The translations under genes were made by a program, and so were the position numbers. Shown one piece after another: positions 1 to 11,800 of a DNA stretch of 64,000 nucleotides. The notes below the pieces were generated by a model. That model worked only from the letters and a program-made list of their open reading frames with translations. It was not told where the DNA came from and did not search any database. Source of the DNA: Cryptomeria japonica. Taxonomy: Eukaryota > Streptophyta > Pinopsida > Cupressales > Cupressaceae. The stretch spans positions 472,118,008-472,182,007 of the forward strand of contig NC_081405.1 in the NCBI RefSeq assembly GCF_030272615.1. The letters are read 5' to 3'. Numbering within the stretch: the stretch's first letter is position 1; every line of letters begins with the position of its first letter.

Positions 1-290
1 TGCTTGGAAGTATTATTTGTGTTGTTGAACTCCAACTTTAAAGAGAAAGGATTATGTCTTCCAAAGGGGGGAATAAGAACTACCCCGGCTCTAGAACCTA
101 ATGCTACACAACTTCCATCGAATTCCATCAACCATAAATCCTCCATTGCCTCGGGTTGTGATAGATTTCCTATACCTTCATTATCAGATAAGATCATATA
201 ATTTTCAAATTGACATTCATGATTCAATATTTGTGCCTTTGGATAATTAGAAGGAAAAACAATGAACTTGGATTTGGTCTCTGGTTGCAA
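1..290 (-). pseudogene. RNase H-like domain, N-terminal part (Ty3/gypsy pol)
   Basis: Reading the minus strand from about 290 to the window edge gives an open stretch that ends in an RNase H type I start: MEFDGS, then AGVVLIPP, then SLKLEFNNTNN, where the window cuts it. FDGS carries the first catalytic Asp, and the TNN motif normally precedes a catalytic Glu (EYEAL) that lies outside the window. The style resembles the archaeal/plant-type extra RNase H (aRNH) of Tat-clade gypsy elements more than the usual gypsy RNase H. It lies directly after the protease with no reverse transcriptase between them, and in a different frame from the protease. Either RT was deleted here or this is an RNase H placed before RT. 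The domain identity is fairly secure; its order in the intact element is not. Confidence 0.65.
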
Positions 291-660
291 AATGACTCAT
301 TGTTTCCCTATGGGAATGGTGGCCTGAGACCAGTCCATCTTAATCTCACCCCTAGGTCTCTACAAAATGTACGACTTAACAACATGTCATAACTCATAGG
401 AATATCAGCTATTAAAATGGTTAACTTAATTCTTTTATCTGGATGAGCAGCAAGGACCACTTGAGCATCTTTTATTTGTCCTAATAAGGGTATTTGTTTG
501 GAGTCCATTAAGTAACACCTACCAAAGGTTTTTGTTAAGGATAATCCCAAGGCCTTGGCTACTGCGAATGGCATGATGTTATCTGAGGCACCTGAGTCTA
601 TAATACAGTTATTTAATTTGTGACCATTTATGAACAAAGATATATAAAAAGGCTCAGGTT
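291..660 (-). pseudogene. Retropepsin (aspartic protease), Ty3/gypsy
   Basis: The minus-strand frame contains CIIDSGASDNIMP, the retropepsin active-site motif (DSGA), then DMLLSRTFCRDLG in the place of the usual C-terminal 'lLGr.Wl..lg' block. The protease would mature the Gag-Pol polyprotein in the virus-like particle. It follows gag in the expected gag-pro order. The frame is open only to about 308; beyond it the expected 'YATIPI'-like tail is shifted out of frame and a stop appears. The active-site residues themselves are intact. Confidence 0.8.
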
Positions 661-2330
661 TTTATTCAAGGATAGGCAACGTATCATCAACTTGATGGGT
701 GACTATTTTAGGGTAGGCTTCATGGGTAGCAGGATGAGTTGACACATCTCTTTGGGAGAACATTGTAGCTTTAGTTGATTGTTGTATCATGTTGGCTTGT
801 ACATATACATTATTTCCTTTCATAAACTTAACCAACCTATCAAGTTCTTTGGGATTTTATTTAAGGTATTCTGCTGGTGTAATTTGAATTCGAGATGATT
901 TACAAAATTCTACAATATCAAATGAACCTTTAGTCTCTACAGATTTCAATAACTGAGGTTCTTGAGGTCTGAATTCATTATTATGAAACCGAGAAATAAT
1001 ATCCTTACCTTTAGGATTCAAAACAAAGATGAAGGAGCACCTTGAGGTTTGACATTCTGTTGATTTCTGGTCAGTACAACATAGGAAGGATCCTCCAAGG
1101 TAACCAAAATATCACCTCCTCTTTCTGAATCTGACTCGTAATCTAGGAAGTGGATTTCAAAGTCGCCAAGCTACCTGAAAGATTCTTCTTCACTTTGTTC
1201 ACTCAGCACCTCCTTAGAACCAATCAACTGGGCATAACACACCATCTTTGGGAAAGAACTTCCATCATGGTCATCGGTGCGATGAAAAATGCACATGTTA
1301 GCTTTTGGTGGAGGCGCTTCAATAGCTAGCCTTTGCTGCATGGGAGGTAATTGTAGTGCTTTACCTCCGGTCCCTGCTGACTGATTTGGAAATCTCCTTG
1401 GGATGTCTTGGTAGGTCTATGGATAAGTTGTATTGGATTTAAGCAATTGTCTCTTTAGTGTTATCACATCATTCATCAACCTCTGAATCACTAGGTCTGA
1501 TGTAGTTGTTGAGGTTGATGCTTGTGGACCAATGATTTGAATTTCCCTCTTCCACTTTCCTATAGTGATTAAATCATCCTCCAATTCTACAACTAAAGTC
1601 TTGGCAACTACTAAATTTTGCACTCTTTGCCTACGGATTAAGAAACTTATTTCTAAAGGCATTGAGTTAATAAAGAAGCACTTCAAGTTATGATGAGAGG
1701 GTCTTTGAGTAGTCGGTATCTTATGAACTATCTTATCACACATCCACAAAATCCTTCATTCTTTCAGGAATCTCCTTTTTCAATTGTGCTAATTGAGCCA
1801 AAAGTGAGTATTCATCCTCAACTAATTTGAATCTAGCTTCAAACTTTGTCTTGAGATCTTGCCAATTTGTAATATCATCATTAAGTAAATGGTAAAACCA
1901 ATCTACAACAACTTTAGTCAATGCTTGAATAAATAATCTTATAGCCACATCTTCATGCTAGATTTCTAACACACCACAAGCCACATTGAAGGCATTCAAA
2001 TGGTCATTAGTCGTAACCTTCCCACCACCACTAAACTTGGGTAAATGATCTCTTGATCCTTTCGGTAAGGGATTTAAATTTTCTCCAACAACAAGTGGTC
2101 CTATAGCTGGCCCCCAAGGGTTATTAACAGCCATGGGTAATACAATATTCAAAGGTGTGGGATTGATTATAGTAGGAAGGACAATACCATGCAAAGTTAA
2201 GGTGTGACAAATGGAAGATACTGGTAAAACATGAGAGGAGCTTGGGGGTCTACTTCTTGCTCTTCTTCTAGGTGTAAAGGAAGGGGAAAAATTCAAATTT
2301 TGTAGTTCTTGAAATACATAATCAAACACC
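661..2330 (-). pseudogene. Ty3/gypsy gag with degenerate zinc finger
   Basis: The minus strand from 2330 carries an N-terminal proline-rich segment, then a retrotransposon gag (capsid) core: FSGGGKVTTNDHLNAFN, an in-frame stop, then ALTKVVVDWFYHLL and ITNWQDLKTKFEARFK. Near 1745 the frame shifts. A later basic and Thr-rich stretch leads to a degenerate zinc finger near 1290 (KANMCIFHRTDDHDG), whose spacing resembles the C..H..HD finger of Tat-type gags, with the last Cys replaced. The part from about 1040 to 661 is stop-ridden. Gag would form the particle shell. Order and spacing to PBS and protease are those of a gypsy 5' half; it is dead through stops and at least one frameshift. Confidence 0.75.
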
Positions 2331-2477
2331 CCTTCACGCCTCTGGGACCTTGTATATCTTCTTGACTACAACCTGTCTACAAAATGTCCCTTCAATATAC
2401 ACACGGGATGAATACTTAAGCTAATCACAAGACAACCCTATGCACCTTATGATTGTATCTAACCTACTTATTCAACT

Positions 2478-2494
2478 CCCTAGAAGAGTCGCCA
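2478..2494 (-). promoter_or_regulatory. Primer binding site of the minus-strand gypsy element
   Basis: On the minus strand TGGCGACTCTTCTAGGG lies just after the LTR end and about 150 bp before gag. Many plant gypsy elements carry a TGGCG-initiated tRNA-complementary site here; the tRNA cannot be assigned from memory with certainty. Confidence 0.5.
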
Positions 2495-2924
2495 AAAATC
2501 TATTGGTTAATAGATTTACCTTTTACACATTTTAATTCTTTAACTTCTGCATGCCAATAAACAAAAGACAAAAAAAAAAACACCAATAGTTGGATAACTA
2601 CTTAAACAGTTAACCTATGTATATGGGTACAACTCCCCAAGAATGATTTTCAATAAGCTTTAGTTACGACAATTTCTATGCACACTTTTTACTAGAAAGC
2701 ATTAAAGGTACTTAAGCATTAATATGTCAACACAAAATGAACACTACAATATTTTCAAGCACATATTTCTTCTAAAAGCTCACAGACTTTCATTCTTCTA
2801 ATCGGCAAGACAGGCATTTCAAAAAAAATTATTTTGCACACTCATATACACTGTATCAGAAAGATGACAAATTCTACAATTGAATCAAATCTTCAGAGAG
2901 ATTCACACTTCAATTTATAGATAT
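2495..2924 (-). mobile_element. 3' half of a gypsy LTR, interrupted at 2924
   Basis: The AT-rich sequence between the PBS and the copia-type insertion has no coding content. Its position between PBS and insertion boundary, with the continuation at 8577, marks it as the R/U5 side of the LTR of the minus-strand gypsy element. The exact LTR terminus next to the PBS is not clear: no clean CA end is visible. Confidence 0.5.
2496..2517. repeat. Palindrome next to the PBS
   Basis: Perfect 9-bp arms (AAATCTATT and its complement) around a 4-bp loop sit immediately before the PBS, so the LTR end could fold into a hairpin in the RNA. It may simply be part of the LTR terminus. Confidence 0.5.
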
Positions 2925-3771
2925 TGTTAGATGCAATGATAGTCCCAAAGACACTGAGAGGGGGGGGTGGATCGGTGTCTAACCGGTTAATGGAATATTT
3001 GAACTTGTTTATAACTTTGCAACTTAAATTAATGTACTGGTAAACAAGCAATAGTGCAACAAAGAGAAATAACAGAGACAACATAAATGCACACCATAAC
3101 ACAAGATGTTTTGGTGAGGAAACCTGATGTGGGAAAAACCTCGGTGGATTTGTGACCCACAATATTTACTCACTGCCCAATATGAATAAATATTACTTAT
3201 AATAGGGGCATGCACATGCAGGAAGGCCAAAATCCTAGAGCTCACTGCTCAATAGAAGAGTCTCATTGACTACAAAATGGATAATTAAATCCAATACACT
3301 GTACTGCTCAAAATAGCATCTGCAATGCTTGATTCAGTACCGGTTTAAGCTTTGTCATAAACCTTAACCAAAAATCTTGATGGTGAATGATATTCACTTA
3401 CATAACCTATCTGCCTTATTACAAAATCCTTTCGCTATCTTCTACATAATATTCTTCTATTCCATGCTCTTACATTCTAATACAAAAATGACTTATTAGA
3501 TCTCATACATATATGATTCTTTACAATACATCATGTCGCCTTACAAATAATTAATTACATTTACAATACAATTCACATAAACAAAACTTTGTCTCATGTT
3601 AGCCTGAGTGTCGGTATACTTCATTGCCGATGTAATCTGGATGTCGGTGAATGTGCGTGTCGGTGCTAGTAGATGATGTTTGTGTTGCCGGTGAACCTGT
3701 TCAATCTTGTTACCAGTTGGTTGCCATCAATGACAACATTAACCATTCTCATTGAATGTAGAATGCCAACA
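2925..3771 (-). repeat. 3' LTR of the pol-less copia-type element (847 bp)
   Basis: On the plus strand it runs from TGTTAG to CCAACA, that is TG...CA ends on the minus strand, and it is immediately preceded (minus sense) by a polypurine tract. Shared blocks with 7915-8576 and 17260-18284 include the segments around 3127-3180 and 3190-3370. Three ACCGAC cores occur in its U3 (see separate entry). Confidence 0.8.
3610..3664 (-). promoter_or_regulatory. Cluster of three ACCGAC (DRE/CRT-like) cores in LTR U3
   Basis: The minus strand carries ACCGAC at 3610-3615, 3643-3648 and 3659-3664. ACCGAC matches the dehydration/cold response core bound by plant DREB/CBF factors. The 5' LTR has three at 8414, 8431 and 8464, and the related LTR has two at 17993 and 18149. 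Function is inferred only. Confidence 0.35.
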
Positions 3772-3920
3772 ATCTCCCCCTTTGGTATTGATGGCAACAC
3801 TCATGAGAAAAATCCAAAACAGTTATCCAAAATCCGATCCCCAAAAAAGTGTGCTCCCCCTGAGAAAGTGATATCTTTTGTGCATTTATTTTTCTCCATA
3901 CTACTCTCCCTTTGACATCA
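3772..3920 (-). promoter_or_regulatory. Two polypurine tracts before the 3' LTR
   Basis: Minus-strand CCAAAGGGGGAGAT abuts the LTR start (3772-3785). A second purine-rich block, preceded by the same CATTGATGTCAAAGGGAGAG context, lies at about 3901-3920, and a third CAGGGGGAG-like patch lies near 3852-3863. The copia element at 18236-20381 has the same doubled arrangement. The LTR-adjacent tract would prime plus-strand DNA. Confidence 0.6.
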
Positions 3921-3984
3921 ATGAAAAATGTCTGCCAAAATTAGATTCAGGCTTTGAATGAATTTGTTACTATCAGAAAGAAAG

Positions 3985-6900
3985 GTTTCTATCTACTGGA
4001 TCATGTCGGTCAGATAGTGCATTTGTTGCTCCAGTGATCGTTCTCCTTGAATTGTTGCCTTTGATAGCTCAACCCGTTGAGTAATAAGACTGTCCAATCT
4101 TGGACCAAGTTTACTTTTCAGTTCCCGGGCCTTTAAACTTATCCTTTCTTTCTCTTTCTCAAGTTTCTCTAGCTTTTCCTCATAAACTACCATTTCCTAT
4201 TCAAAAACTAAGATAAGTCTCGAAGAACCTATCATATTATCTGCAATGTCATCTATCTCCTTCTATGTCTTCTTAATTTCCTCATCAATATCTTCAATCG
4301 GGTGGTGAGGCTTGCTAGCTTCTCTATACAGCTCCTTATATTCCAAAATTGTTGAGTTAAGTACCGATAATAGTGAATCCATGTGCTCAGTACAGTCTTT
4401 GATGGTTTTCTCAAAGAATTAACCTTTCTCTTTATCTACTCTTTCCTTTACCGTGTCCTCATTCACCTTATCTATGGTTAGAACATTTTCAGCAAAAAAT
4501 TTGGACAATGCGTCCAATTTACCTAAAGAATCCTCAATAAGATCTATCTTACAGGTTGGTCCAATCATCTTCAAAATAGGTAATGTGTCATCAATAGCCT
4601 TAAATTTTAAGGCATTGCAATATGTTATTCTCTTAATTGAATCCAAAATAACTTTTGTTCAATTAGTGGGTCTGAATTCTCCAGTAGATGTGCTTGGTTT
4701 TGCAATAGATTTCCTTTCAACAGATACTTTCCTAATTGCCTTAACTATTTCTTCCTTATTTCCATCAATTGCTTCCTCTTTATTCACATTTTCTATTGGT
4801 TTCTCTATTTGTATTATTACCTCTGCTTATTCTAGTTTTTCATTCTGAGTAAGTACCTCACAACTGTCGGTTTCTCTGTCTCCGGTTTCTCAGTGTTAGT
4901 TACCTTAGCCTCTGCAAGCATTTCAATGTTCTGAGATTCAATAATGTGTGTCGATGACTCAGAGATCTCAGTATTCTTAGCATTGACTGCCTTAACCTTT
5001 ACAATCTCTTTATCCACAACAATGTTAAAATCTTGTGTATCAACATTCATAGTGAAAAGAATTTCAGAATTCAGGTTAGTGTCATCATGAGTTACTTCTT
5101 TAGTTGCCTTATCTGGTTGATTATCTATATGTACTAGTGTATCTAAAGTTATTGATGGAGTATACTGTGCTGGTGGAGGGATGTTATCTGTGATCTTTAT
5201 AACATGTATACTACCAATTTTTCTTTTACCTTTGTCCTTTTGGTATACCTTAGTAAATATTTATCCATTTTCTATCTCTCCCTTTCCTCTTTCTTTTCTT
5301 TTTCCACAAAAAATATGTCCCATTTGTTTGCAGTTTCATCAGCAATTTCTTTTACTCTCCTAGCCATTAGGCTAACCTGTCAGTGTCCACTCATAAAAAA
5401 TGACTGGTTTGCTTCAGAAATTAGTTCATCAATTTCCTCTTTAGAATTTATAGGGTGCACTGCCAATAATGCTTCAAATTTTAGCTATTTATCTAATTCC
5501 ATCACTAACATTCTTTTAGCTTCTAATATTAGATACAAGTCATTCAGCATATCATCTAAAACTTCAATCAAAACCTTCTTATAGATGTCTAAATGCAAAA
5601 TAATACTAGCCTCTATAGTGTCCTTGTCAAAATCCTTGTAAGAATGATACAATTTGCTCACATTACTGAGATTACCTTCTTGTTTTATCTCATTTACTAG
5701 TTCCTCCGGTGTAAGGGTATCTAGTGTCTTAGTTTGTTTCTTCTTTGGTGTTATCTTTTTCTTAGGCTCCCTTACATCCTGTTGCTTCTTCCTTAATGTC
5801 CTTGCCATTTTAGGAGAAGGTGTCGGTGAGGGTTTTCTCTTCTTCCTCTCTACTCTCTTGAACTCGGATGCTTTTCCGTTGTCTATATCCAAACAAGTGA
5901 CAACCGATGAAACATGAGCTACTGGTTCTAATCCTTCCAGTTCACTAGCAGATATACCACTCAAGTTCATTACGTTTTCCTTAACCTCCTTAGCCATCTT
6001 GGATACATCTTTGATAAATTTCTCTCTTCTTTTTCTCTAATTCTGCATTGAAACAACACTCTCAATGGTCTCAGCACTACCAAAAATTTCTTCAGATGGC
6101 TGCTTAGGTGCATCAAGAAGTGTTTAAGCATATGCTTCAATAATATTTATATCAAATTTATAACCCATTTCTGTTATCCAAAAAGTTCTAGGAGTAACAT
6201 CTTCCATCCATGTTTCATCACATTTGATTACAAAGAAAATTTGCTTATCATACTTGTCTATAATGCTTTGTGGTATCCTTTCTCTAGCCTTCATCTTAGT
6301 TTGGAAGTTTTTGAAGTAGTCTGCTATAATGTTATCACTGTTAGAGCCCATACCAGTGATAGCTTCCATGTTTGTTTTCCTACCGGGATGTCATATCCAA
6401 AGTCCTTATGACCAATGTCGGGTATCTCTTTGGTGAAGTAAAGCATCAAACACATAAGTAGGTTGCCAAAACGGAATGTCCCCTACTTGTCACCCTTAAT
6501 ATTTTTCAGGTTATCAATCAGTTCATCCTTAAGCCATTCATAGATATCAATCCTAGAATTGTTCTTAACCATCTCATATGCACTATGAATACATAAGCTG
6601 GAAACAAAGTTTAATCTATTTGCATGAGTTACTCTATAGCCAAGTACCATGCTCACATATCTCACATTTGCATCAGTAATGCCATTAACCCTTAGAGATT
6701 TGTTGTCGGATGTGGCCCCGGTTAGGTCCATAACACCCTTTTTAGGTATCTTCTTTGTTTTGTCGGGCCTACTACCGGTTGAGGGTAAACCAATAACTGT
6801 CTTGATTGCTTCCTTTGAGATTTTAAAAATAGAGTCTAGCCACATAAGCTCTCCATGAACTCTACTAAGTACAAGATGAACTACCTTCTTCGGAAATTCA

Positions 6901-7480
6901 GGCATGTTCAGAATTTCAACAAATCCTACGTCACCTACAATCTTGTGTTCCAGTTTAACCAAACCTTGTTCATCAGTAATAGCATCATTGTACATGTTCT
7001 TTAAGTCATCAGTCCCTAAATTTTCTATGTTGCAGTGAATGTAAATCCTTGGGTCTTCGGCAAAAGTGACTCCCTTCGGAATTTTCGAAAAAGCTCCAAT
7101 AGAATCATCTTGCTTGGCAATTTCAGGGATGATCTTAAATATGGGTCTAGGGTGCTTAATGTTTTCTACCATAGTAGGGTTTGCAATAAACTCAGGTGGA
7201 AAAGATGAAGATGCCATTTCCAAAGATAAATACCTCTTGCTTGAAATCTTGAATGCCTGAAAATATCTTGCTACTTCGCCTTAGGATGCCTTTGCTCAAT
7301 TTCGCGCTCTTCAAATGCTTGGATGCTTGGTGGTTTGAAATGAGGGTTTTCCGGTGCTTTATAACCAAAAAGTTCTTCAAAAACCGCATTAAATGCTTGT
7401 CGGTTAAGTGAAATCTTAACACATATGCCAGTAAAGAAGAAATGTGTCTTCTTACCATCAATCAAGGGTAGAATGCATGA
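3985..7480 (-). pseudogene. Extra (env-like position) ORF of the copia-type element, function unknown
   Basis: Minus-strand open segments lie in order at 7465-7271, 7223-6483 (246 codons), 6369-6124, 5997-5485 (170 codons), 5050-4832, 4646-4419 and 4193-3993, and look like one long protein broken by frameshifts and stops. The N-terminal part is globular (VHGELMWLDSIFKISKEA near 6840), the middle is basic and proline-rich (KRKPSPTPSPKMARTLRKK near 5810), and the C-terminal part is Lys/Glu-rich and probably coiled coil (EEKLEKLEKEKERISLKA near 4170). It sits between gag and the 3' LTR, where copia elements of the SIRE type carry an env-like gene with a coiled coil. I do not recognise the globular domain. 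No signal peptide or membrane segment is obvious. The architecture resembles the ORF at 8882-12073. Confidence 0.6.
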
Positions 7481-7489
7481 TTTTCAACT

Positions 7490-7914
7490 TGCTGACATAC
7501 CCCATAAGGATTATTCCTTACTTAGTTGAAGAATCTCCTATCGATGGAGGATTACTTTGTTCTACCAGTGCAGAGACAGATTCATCAACTCTCTGATCTC
7601 TCTTCTTAATCCATTGTTTTGAAATTTCTTGCTTTATCTCATTTACCTTTTCTTTTCCTTTCTCATTAGATCCTTTATTGTTCATCGGTATAGTCTTGCT
7701 TCTACAAAATTTTGCAATATGCCCAATCTTGTTACATGCTTAACAAGTTACATTATTCCTCTAAATATCTTTTCCATATCCTTGACTGGTTTGTGTTATA
7801 CATCCATTAGATAAATGTCCAAATCTACCACAAACATAGCATTTCATATTCATTCTGCAATTTTCTGAATTGTGACCAACTTTATTGCATTTGGAACATT
7901 GACCGATGGGTAAG
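7490..7914 (-). pseudogene. Copia-type gag C-terminus with three CCHC zinc knuckles
   Basis: The minus strand encodes three knuckles in a row: CSKCNKVGHNSENC, CYVCGRFGHLSNGC, and a third with a stop in its first spacer (C-stop-A-C, then NKIGHIAKFC). They are followed by a Lys-rich tail. Such knuckles bind the genomic RNA in nucleocapsid. The capsid part is missing: the first knuckle is joined directly to LTR sequence at about 7914, so a deletion removed the LTR 3' end, the PBS and most of gag. Downstream on the minus strand the sequence passes straight to the extra ORF with no protease, integrase or RT. Confidence 0.75.
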
Positions 7915-8576
7915 TGTGGGAAAAAATTCGGTGGGATTTGTGACCCACAATATTTACTCACTGCCTAATATGAATAAATATTACTTACAATAGGGTCCTG
8001 CACATGCAGGAAGGCCAACAACCTAGAGCTCATTGCTCAATAGAAGAGTCTCACTGAGTACAAAATGGATAATTAAATCCAATACAATGTACTGCTCAAA
8101 ATAGCATCTACAATGCTTGATTCAGTACCGGTTTAAGCTCTATCATAAACCTTAACCAAAAACCTTGTTGGTGAATGATATTCACTTACATAACCTATCT
8201 ACCTTATTACAAAATCCTTTCGTTGTCTTCTACATAATATTCTTCTATTCCATGCTCTTACATTCTAATACAAAAATGACTTATTAGATCTCATACATAT
8301 ATGAGTCTTTACAATACATCATGTCGACTTACAAATAATTAATTGCATTTACAATACAATTCACATAAACAAAACTTTGTCTCATGTTGACCTGAGTGCC
8401 GATATACTTCATTGTCGGTGTAATCTGGATGTCGGTTTAATCTGGATGCCTATGAATGTGTCTGTCGGTGCTGGTAGATGATGTCTGTCTTGCCAGTGAA
8501 CCTATTCAATCTTGTTACCAGTTGGTTGCCATCAATGAAAACATCAACCATTCTCATTGAGTGTAGAATGCCAACA
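7915..8576 (-). repeat. Truncated 5' LTR of the copia-type element
   Basis: Matches 3133-3771 in order and nearly base for base, ending in CCAACA at 8571-8576. The equivalent of 2925-3130 (minus-strand 3' end of the LTR) is missing and replaced by gag. It also has a short internal duplication near 8431-8450 not seen in the 3' LTR. Confidence 0.75.
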
Positions 8577-8881
8577 AATACACAGATTTATAAGATGAAA
8601 AAATGCTACAATTTCATTCACAGATCAAATTGTCTTTCCTTCAGGGTACATAATATTGTAAAAATATAAAGCTTTTTGTTCTATCTTAACCCAAAAATTC
8701 TCGGACCTTTTACAAGGCTTTTATTCAAGTATATATAGCCACCAGGCTATGATAGTTTGTTAAAATTAAACCAGAGTAAAAAATTAACTCTCCTTGAGAG
8801 TCAAATAAGTCTATCCCTAAAACTATAAAAACAATAACTAAATAAGAAAAGTGGCATAAGCCGCAAGCAATGACAATGCGA
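8577..8881 (-). mobile_element. 5' part of the interrupted gypsy LTR
   Basis: Non-coding AT-rich sequence between the stop of the extra ORF (8882) and the copia-type insertion. On the minus strand it holds a TATA-like box (GGCTATATATAC, about 8729-8740) and an AATAAA directly downstream. With 2495-2924 it would make an LTR of roughly 0.7 kb. The LTR start is not pinned: candidates are TG dinucleotides near 8870-8885. Confidence 0.45.
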
Positions 8882-11800
8882 TCAAGCTCCTGCAGATGAC
8901 GTGGGCTCCACCTGTTTCTCCTGAGGTGAAGGGGTGCTTAGGATATTGCGCCATTCCAAATGAGTTGAGGAGAAGTTGAGAATAAGATGATAATGTGGAA
9001 GACCAATATGGAGTATTTGTTGCTTCCAGACCTCCTTCTTTTTGCTCACCTACACAAACTTGCCCTTATGTGTCTCAAGATGATCAAACCAAACCACTAA
9101 CATGGATTCAATTCATGCACTTTTTGAGAAATCCTCTATTGTTAAGGATTTTTCTTCCTGGATTTGTTGAACTTGATCCTTGAAGGCTTGAATCATATCA
9201 AATGAATCTTCAAGTGTCTTCTTATCTTCTTTCATTAGTTGACTATCTATGCACTTCATATCTTTTTGCGTAGTATTAATCAGTTCTCTTAACTCCTTCA
9301 AAATTTTGATGGATTATTCATGCCCCTGTTCAATAATTGAGTTCCTCCATTCAATATTTTCTTTATATACTAAAAGCACATTATCATCAAGACCATGTAG
9401 TGGTTTTTCTGTCAGGAAGTTCATGACTCCATACCTTTGGGTATCCCTCATTTGTTTCAGTACAACTACCCATTTTCTTTTCTCTTTTTCCCAAGTGATT
9501 ATTTATGTTTCTAACTCCTTGCCTATTGACTCTGCATTTTCAAATACCTTAACCAGATCAGAAATGTAGCTTGTACTTTGCTGGGCAATTGATTCCAGCC
9601 ACTCATTGAAGACGTCTGCTACCATCCAGCTTCTCTGAACCTGATCAAGCAATCTATGGTTCATTGGTGACCTTGGATCAAATGACAAAGGTACTTGAGA
9701 AAACGATTTTGGATTAGGATCCTATATGGCATTGATGTACTAGGCCATCTGCATTATGATCTGTTTCATTTCATTTTTATCCTTTTCATCTTTCCAAGTC
9801 CTGGTGAGAATTCTCTTGGTGGAGGTCTCCAGGTGTTCAGCGTTTGCAACTCAAGAGGTCACCCCTAAATCAATCTTCTCAATAACGAAGTCCTTCTTAG
9901 TAATATTCTGAGCATCTTTATCTGTTGGGGGTCTAGCGACCTCTACAATCCAATGCCTTGTTTGATCATCCACATCTATCATTGCTTCAGTTTTAAGTCT
10001 CTTGGACTTTGACGTTCTCCCCAAACACTAACTGACCATGTCCTCCATTAGAATTGAGATTGGAATTACATTTCTTTTCTTGGTAAGTGAAGCACTTAAC
10101 CATTTGGGAACAGTAGATGTTTCCCTGGATGGAGGTGATTGTTTATTAGTGATGACAACGACCATGGTGTTTACAGAATCCTCAGCTTCTTGAGTTTCCT
10201 TTCCCTTATCAACATCATTAGCAATGAGCTTGTCCAACATCTAAGTATCCATCATCCCTTGAGTTTCTTCTTCAGAGTCCAAATCTACTACAAGTGGACT
10301 TGTAAGGAGTTTCTAATTGCTCTTCTTTCTATGAGATCTGGTGACACGAGCAGGGGAGGAACTCAGAGAAGATTCTCCTAAGTTTGAAGTTTTGATTTTA
10401 TTGGTCCTCTGTTTCTCATTACCTGCAATATCAATAACAATGTCAGAAGAGGGAAGAGATATTTGAGAAGTTTCACGAGTTCGACCAACTTTTTGACTCT
10501 TAGGTGCAGACATGGGCGGTTGTCCAAAACGACGGTCTTTTAGCCATCTTTTTGTCTGTCTAATCACATGGAAGGTTCTAGCTTGAATGTTGTCATCCCC
10601 TTTTCTATCCCAATCAGCTTCTGGAAAAGACTGCCCCTGTATCTTCTCATTGAACTTAGGATCAACAACTTCCTCGCCTACATCCTCTTGTACATCTGAG
10701 ATATTCATTGACAAACCCATTGTCATAATCTGTTGAACTGTGAACCTCGACCACAATCTTCTTCTGACTTCAACTTCATCATCACAGTTCTCCCAGTAAT
10801 CTTCTAGCTGAGGTTCATGAAAAAAATCAACATCAACATTTAATTTTTCTATTGAAAACCTTCGGCTATCAAATTTATATCTAGCAACATATAAGAGAAA
10901 ATTGAACTTCTTGAATTCAAGTTCAAGATTTAAGGCATCTGAAATGGATCTATAGCTATAATATCTGAGCTCTACTGGAAAGACAATTCCAAACTTCCCT
11001 CCACTTCTCTTATCAATGTAGGCGAGCTGATGACTGACTTCAATCAAAATCTCTATCCAAAGCATACTTGGGTAACCTGAAAGGTTCACCCTGAAAGCCA
11101 CCAACTCTAATATAAGTGAACTGAGAAAATTGGATGAAGAAACTACCATAGATACCTTCAAACTCCTTTACTCTGTTGACAATCTCTTATTTATGTTACC
11201 CGACAACTCATGAACCAACCTGTCTGCAAAAATATCATTCCACCTCATTAATAATTCAACATATCTCTACTACTGTAGGTGAGGATAGTATTTATAAACC
11301 CTTATCCCATCAACCCAGGGTTCATGGTGTAAGCCATTCCAATCTCGAGTGCGAGTGAGCATATAAAACAGGTACGAGGACATATAAAAACCACTCATCC
11401 CTGCAAATTTGTTTAAGCTCTCATGTAGTCTCTCTGCAACAACTTGTCCCCAATCTAGATACGTGCTTCCATTCAACATGACTTGAATGTAGAAATACAT
11501 CCAATCTTCCTAATAAAAGGCATGAGCATTTCCCTTCAATCTATTCAACATAATAACAATATCTTGTACTTATGTTATAAAATGCTCTCTGGTGAATGGC
11601 CTTGGTAACCTAGAACCTCCTTTTTGAATTTTCAATAACCAGTTTCTAGCAATTACGCTTCTGTAAGCGTTCTTCTTCTCATAAAAGAAAGAGAATGAAG
11701 TACCAATGGTCCAATCTTCATACGAGTCCTTATGAGGAATGCCCATGGCTGCCATTTCAGTCTCCCTATCAATTTTCAACAGCACCTCACAATTGATAGC

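Larger units (their letters stand above)
2925..8576 (-). mobile_element. Pol-less copia-type LTR element, nested in a gypsy LTR
   Basis: An element reading on the minus strand: truncated 5' LTR (7915-8576), gag zinc knuckles, a long extra ORF, polypurine tracts, then a full 3' LTR (2925-3771). No reverse transcriptase or integrase is present. The LTRs are clearly related to the LTR at 17260-18284, whose neighbouring coding sequence is Ty1/copia RNase H, hence the copia assignment. The flanking 5-mers (GATAT at 2920, AATAC at 8577) agree only partly, so a target-site duplication is not proven. The element splits a gypsy LTR into 2495-2924 and 8577 onward. It would have depended on a partner for RT and integrase. 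Confidence 0.7.

Noticed and set aside
4453-5917. Long plus-strand frames opposite the copia-type extra ORF
   Set aside because: Antisense of Lys/Glu-rich coding sequence gives Phe/Ser-rich open frames; no independent evidence.
2920-8581. Target-site duplication of the nested copia-type element (GATAT / AATAC)
   Set aside because: Only three of five bases agree; not enough to call.
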